Below, piece after piece: positions 13,527 through 16,029 of a DNA stretch of 16,029 bases. Position 1 is the stretch's first letter. Every line of letters begins with the position of its first letter. The notes under the pieces are model-generated. The model worked only from the letters and a program-made list of their open reading frames with translations. It ran no database searches and had not been told where the DNA came from. This DNA comes from CAYRMV01 sp964425255 (GTDB lineage Bacteria > Bacteroidota > Bacteroidia > Flavobacteriales_D > Crocinitomicaceae). Location of the stretch: assembly GCA_964425255.1 (NCBI GenBank), contig CAYRMV010000078.1, forward strand, positions 1 through 16,029. Direction: 5' to 3'. The position numbers and the translations under genes were made by a program.

Positions 13527-16029
13527 ATGTCTCAATTGTTCGACGAATTTAGCAAAGCAAGCAAACAAGATTGGGTAAATTTATTATCCAAAGAATTGAA
13601 AGGTGAGCCCATTGAAGCTAAATTACATAAAAATTACATCATTGAAGGAATTCAGTTTCCTGCTTATTTTCATCAAGATGATCAACATACTTCTGATTTA
13701 GTTCCAGGGATTTTTCCCTATACAAGAGGCTATCAAACAGAAAATAACGATTGGTTTATTGGTACTTCAATTGTTGTTTCGGATGAAAAATCAGCCAATT
13801 CTCTTGCTCTCGATTATCTCAACAAAGGAACGACTTCTTTGGTTTTTCATTTGAATGGTAAGTCGGATGTAAATTTATCTGTACTTCTTGATGAAGTGTT
13901 AGTTGAATATATCCGTACGTATTTTGTCACTTCTGACTCTAATTTAATTCGTGAAATTCAATCTTATTTTGATACCAAAAAGGCATTTGTAGCTTTTTTT
14001 AATCCATCTCATCTAAATTCGGAACTGAATTTCTCAAAAGCATCTACTTCGTTGAATGGATATGCTTTGCAACAAGCAGGTGCAAATGCTATTCAAGAAT
14101 TGACGTTTGTTCTTTCCGCTGGATTAAATCATGTGGAAAAAGCAATTCAATCCGGTGTTTTGGTGGATGATGCTTTGGCTAGTGTTCATGCAGAATTAGG
14201 TGTAGGTTCTACTTATCTTGTTGAAATAGCCAAGTTTAGAGCGTTTCGAAGTTTGTGGGCAAAATTAGCCGCTGTATTCAAACCGGAACATGGTTGCAGT
14301 CGGACCATCCTGATTTCGGCAAAGACAGGATTTATCAATAAATCGTTAAAAGATCCATACACCAATTTGTTGCGTCAAACCACCGAAGCAATGTCTGCTG
14401 TTTTAGGAGGTGTTGATCACTTATTGGTTCAACCTTATGACGGAGAGTCAATTACCGGATCAACTGCATTCACCCAAAGAATGGCAACCAATATTTCCTT
14501 GTTGTTAAAAGAAGAATCATATTTACAACAAGTGATTGATGCTGCTGGTGGAAGTTATGCAATCGAATGGCTGACGAATGAATTGATAAATCAAACCTGG
14601 AGCAAATTACAATCCATTCAAGCTAGTGGAGGATTGTTTAAAAACGAAAATTGGTCTGCTTTTCAATCAGAAGTTAGAGAAACTTCACGCTTACGTCAAA
14701 CGGCGATTTTGGAAGGAAAACAAATGTTGATTGGAGTAAATAAATTTCCAAATCCAGATCAAGTAAATTTGGTATGGAATACCCCAAATTCGTATTTAGG
14801 TTTTGAATCTCTTCGTTTGGAATCTGTATTTGAAAAAGGACAATCTTTTAATAATGTATCGGAATTTGCAATTAATGAACACGTTTCAACAACGGTTTTA
14901 CCAGATTGGATAATCGAAATAGAAAACAACCAAAAAGATGCTCATCCTGTATTTGAAACAGCTGAAAAAATACAATTGCAGAATTTTTACCAAGCAAAAG
15001 ACCTTTCGAATACTGAACATTTGGGATTTGTATCTGGTTTAGCTCCTTATTTACGTGGTCCTTATGGTTCGATGTACGCCATTCGTCCTTGGACAATTCG
15101 ACAATATGCTGGTTTTTCAACTGCTGAAGAGTCCAATGCTTTTTACCGTCGTAACTTAGCTGCAGGTCAAAAAGGTCTTTCGGTGGCTTTCGACTTAGCT
15201 ACTCACCGAGGCTACGACTCCGACCATGAAAGAGTAGTGGGTGATGTTGGGAAAGCAGGTGTAGCGATCGACTCTATTTTGGATATGAAGGTCTTGTTTG
15301 ACCAAATACCATTGAATGAAATGTCGGTTTCTATGACCATGAATGGTGCAGTTATTCCGATCATGGCATTTTATATTGTAGCAGCTGAGGAGCAAGGTGT
15401 TTCTCAAAGTGATTTGTCTGGTACCATTCAAAATGATATTTTGAAAGAGTTCATGGTTCGGAATACATATATCTATCCGCCGAAACCATCCATGAAAATC
15501 ATTGCGGATATTTTTGCGTATACTTCCAAAAATATGCCTCGTTTTAATTCGATTTCCATTTCGGGTTATCACATGCAAGAAGCGGGTGCAACGGCTGCAA
15601 TTGAATTGGCGTATACGCTTGCGGATGGGTTGGAATACCTCCGCGCTGGAATTCAAGCGGGAATGGATGTAGATGAATTTGCTCCACGCTTGAGTTTTTT
15701 CTGGGCAATCGGAATGAATCATTTCATGGAAATTGCTAAAATGCGTGCCGGTCGACTGATCTGGGCAAAATTGGTCAATCAATTTAAACCTAAAAATACT
15801 AAGTCTCTTGCTTTGAGAACGCATTGCCAAACTTCAGGTTGGAGTTTAACGGAACAAGATCCATTTAATAATGTGGCTAGAACGTGTATCGAAGCACTTG
15901 CAGCTGGTTTTGGTGGAACACAATCTTTGCATACCAATGCTTTAGATGAAGCCATCGCTTTACCAACCGATTTTTCTGCTCGAATTGCCCGAAATACGCA
16001 GATTTATTTACAGTCTGAAACAGGGATGA
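13527..16029 (+). CDS. Methylmalonyl-CoA mutase, small and large subunits fused in one frame (3' end outside window)
   Basis: The enzyme interconverts methylmalonyl-CoA and succinyl-CoA using adenosylcobalamin. I translated 834 codons by hand from ATG 13527 to the window end and found no stop. Residues 1 to about 440 resemble MutA, the non-catalytic chain: GYALQQAGA (178-186) has lost the catalytic His, and ISAKTGFINKSLKDPYTNLL and IDAAGGSYAIEWL follow. A linker (about 440-475) leads into MutB, starting FETAEKI (476-482), then LRGPYGSMYAIRPWTIRQYAGF, SVSMTMNGAV and FNSISISGYHMQEAGAT. Tyr527, Gln635, Arg645, Tyr681 and His682 match Propionibacterium MutB Tyr89, Gln197, Arg207, Tyr243 and His244 at a constant offset of 438. 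MutA's own B12 domain is absent; MutB's would lie beyond the window. Usually these are two genes. It lies 10 nt after the EI24-like gene. Confidence 0.92.
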   Translation, partial: MSQLFDEFSKASKQDWVNLLSKELKGEPIEAKLHKNYIIEGIQFPAYFHQDDQHTSDLVPGIFPYTRGYQTENNDWFIGTSIVVSDEKSANSLALDYLNKGTTSLVFHLNGKSDVNLSVLLDEVLVEYIRTYFVTSDSNLIREIQSYFDTKKAFVAFFNPSHLNSELNFSKASTSLNGYALQQAGANAIQELTFVLSAGLNHVEKAIQSGVLVDDALASVHAELGVGSTYLVEIAKFRAFRSLWAKLAAVFKPEHGCSRTILISAKTGFINKSLKDPYTNLLRQTTEAMSAVLGGVDHLLVQPYDGESITGSTAFTQRMATNISLLLKEESYLQQVIDAAGGSYAIEWLTNELINQTWSKLQSIQASGGLFKNENWSAFQSEVRETSRLRQTAILEGKQMLIGVNKFPNPDQVNLVWNTPNSYLGFESLRLESVFEKGQSFNNVSEFAINEHVSTTVLPDWIIEIENNQKDAHPVFETAEKIQLQNFYQAKDLSNTEHLGFVSGLAPYLRGPYGSMYAIRPWTIRQYAGFSTAEESNAFYRRNLAAGQKGLSVAFDLATHRGYDSDHERVVGDVGKAGVAIDSILDMKVLFDQIPLNEMSVSMTMNGAVIPIMAFYIVAAEEQGVSQSDLSGTIQNDILKEFMVRNTYIYPPKPSMKIIADIFAYTSKNMPRFNSISISGYHMQEAGATAAIELAYTLADGLEYLRAGIQAGMDVDEFAPRLSFFWAIGMNHFMEIAKMRAGRLIWAKLVNQFKPKNTKSLALRTHCQTSGWSLTEQDPFNNVARTCIEALAAGFGGTQSLHTNALDEAIALPTDFSARIARNTQIYLQSETGM

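Noticed and set aside
15195..15830. 211-codon open frame on the minus strand
   Set aside because: It lies entirely antisense to the strongly conserved MutB region and its translation resembles no protein; it is a shadow frame.
13527..16029. IcmF (isobutyryl-CoA mutase fused to its G-protein chaperone)
   Set aside because: The N-terminal half has no B12-binding DxHxxG and no GTPase P-loop. It aligns with the MutA barrel instead.

Overview
The window looks like a chromosomal segment of a Bacteroidota bacterium, most probably Flavobacteriales (a Crocinitomicaceae/Fluviicola-like relative is a guess). The evidence is AT-rich DNA, the Bacteroidota-type -7 promoter box TAnnTTTG directly ahead of several genes, almost no Shine-Dalgarno sites, a type IX secretion C-terminal domain on a fasciclin-repeat protein, an alpha2-type glycyl-tRNA synthetase, and a flavobacterial-type methylmalonyl-CoA mutase small subunit. 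No rRNA, tRNA, insertion sequence, phage gene or CRISPR array was found.

Layout: (1) 1-1507, minus strand: a partial lipoprotein, a lipoprotein MsrA methionine sulfoxide reductase and an ArsR-type regulator whose only two cysteines form a CxC. (2) 1508-1902: a 395-base non-coding stretch with a plus-strand hairpin and an intrinsic terminator that follows no plus-strand gene, so it may mark a small RNA or leader. (3) 1903-3444: glyS, ending at a terminator shared with the convergent secreted M1 peptidase gene (3497-5116, minus). (4) 5132-5192: an array of 8-bp tandem repeats, then a small two-helix membrane protein gene (minus). (5) 5645-7865: a tightly overlapping surE - small membrane protein - lpxB operon (nucleotide/survival and lipid A synthesis), followed by a SpoIID/LytB-domain exported protein with its own promoter-like box and a GTG start. 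(6) 9192-11153: a secreted protein with four FAS1 domains and a T9SS sorting domain, followed by a strong terminator. (7) 11350-12624, minus: aspartokinase, divergent from (8) 12800-16029+: an EI24/CysZ-like membrane protein and a methylmalonyl-CoA mutase reading frame that runs off the window.

The most notable observation is in region 8. From ATG 13527 to the window end I read one open frame with no stop. It starts as the non-catalytic small subunit (MutA-like, B12 domain absent) and passes into the catalytic large subunit (MutB-like). From memory of the Propionibacterium MutB sequence, the catalytic residues Tyr89, Gln197, Arg207, Tyr243 and His244 all map with one constant offset of 438 residues. 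There is no Met codon between residues 400 and 516, so a separate mutB start at the junction is unlikely. The two chains of the normally heterodimeric mutase therefore appear to be made as one polypeptide, in a different architecture from the known IcmF fusion.

Most other genes are ordinary housekeeping or envelope functions. The second tier of interest is regulatory: several perfect inverted repeats sit on promoters (332-359, 5623-5640, 12669-12681, 12744-12758), and two -7 boxes lie only 4 nt before start codons, suggesting leaderless or near-leaderless mRNAs.
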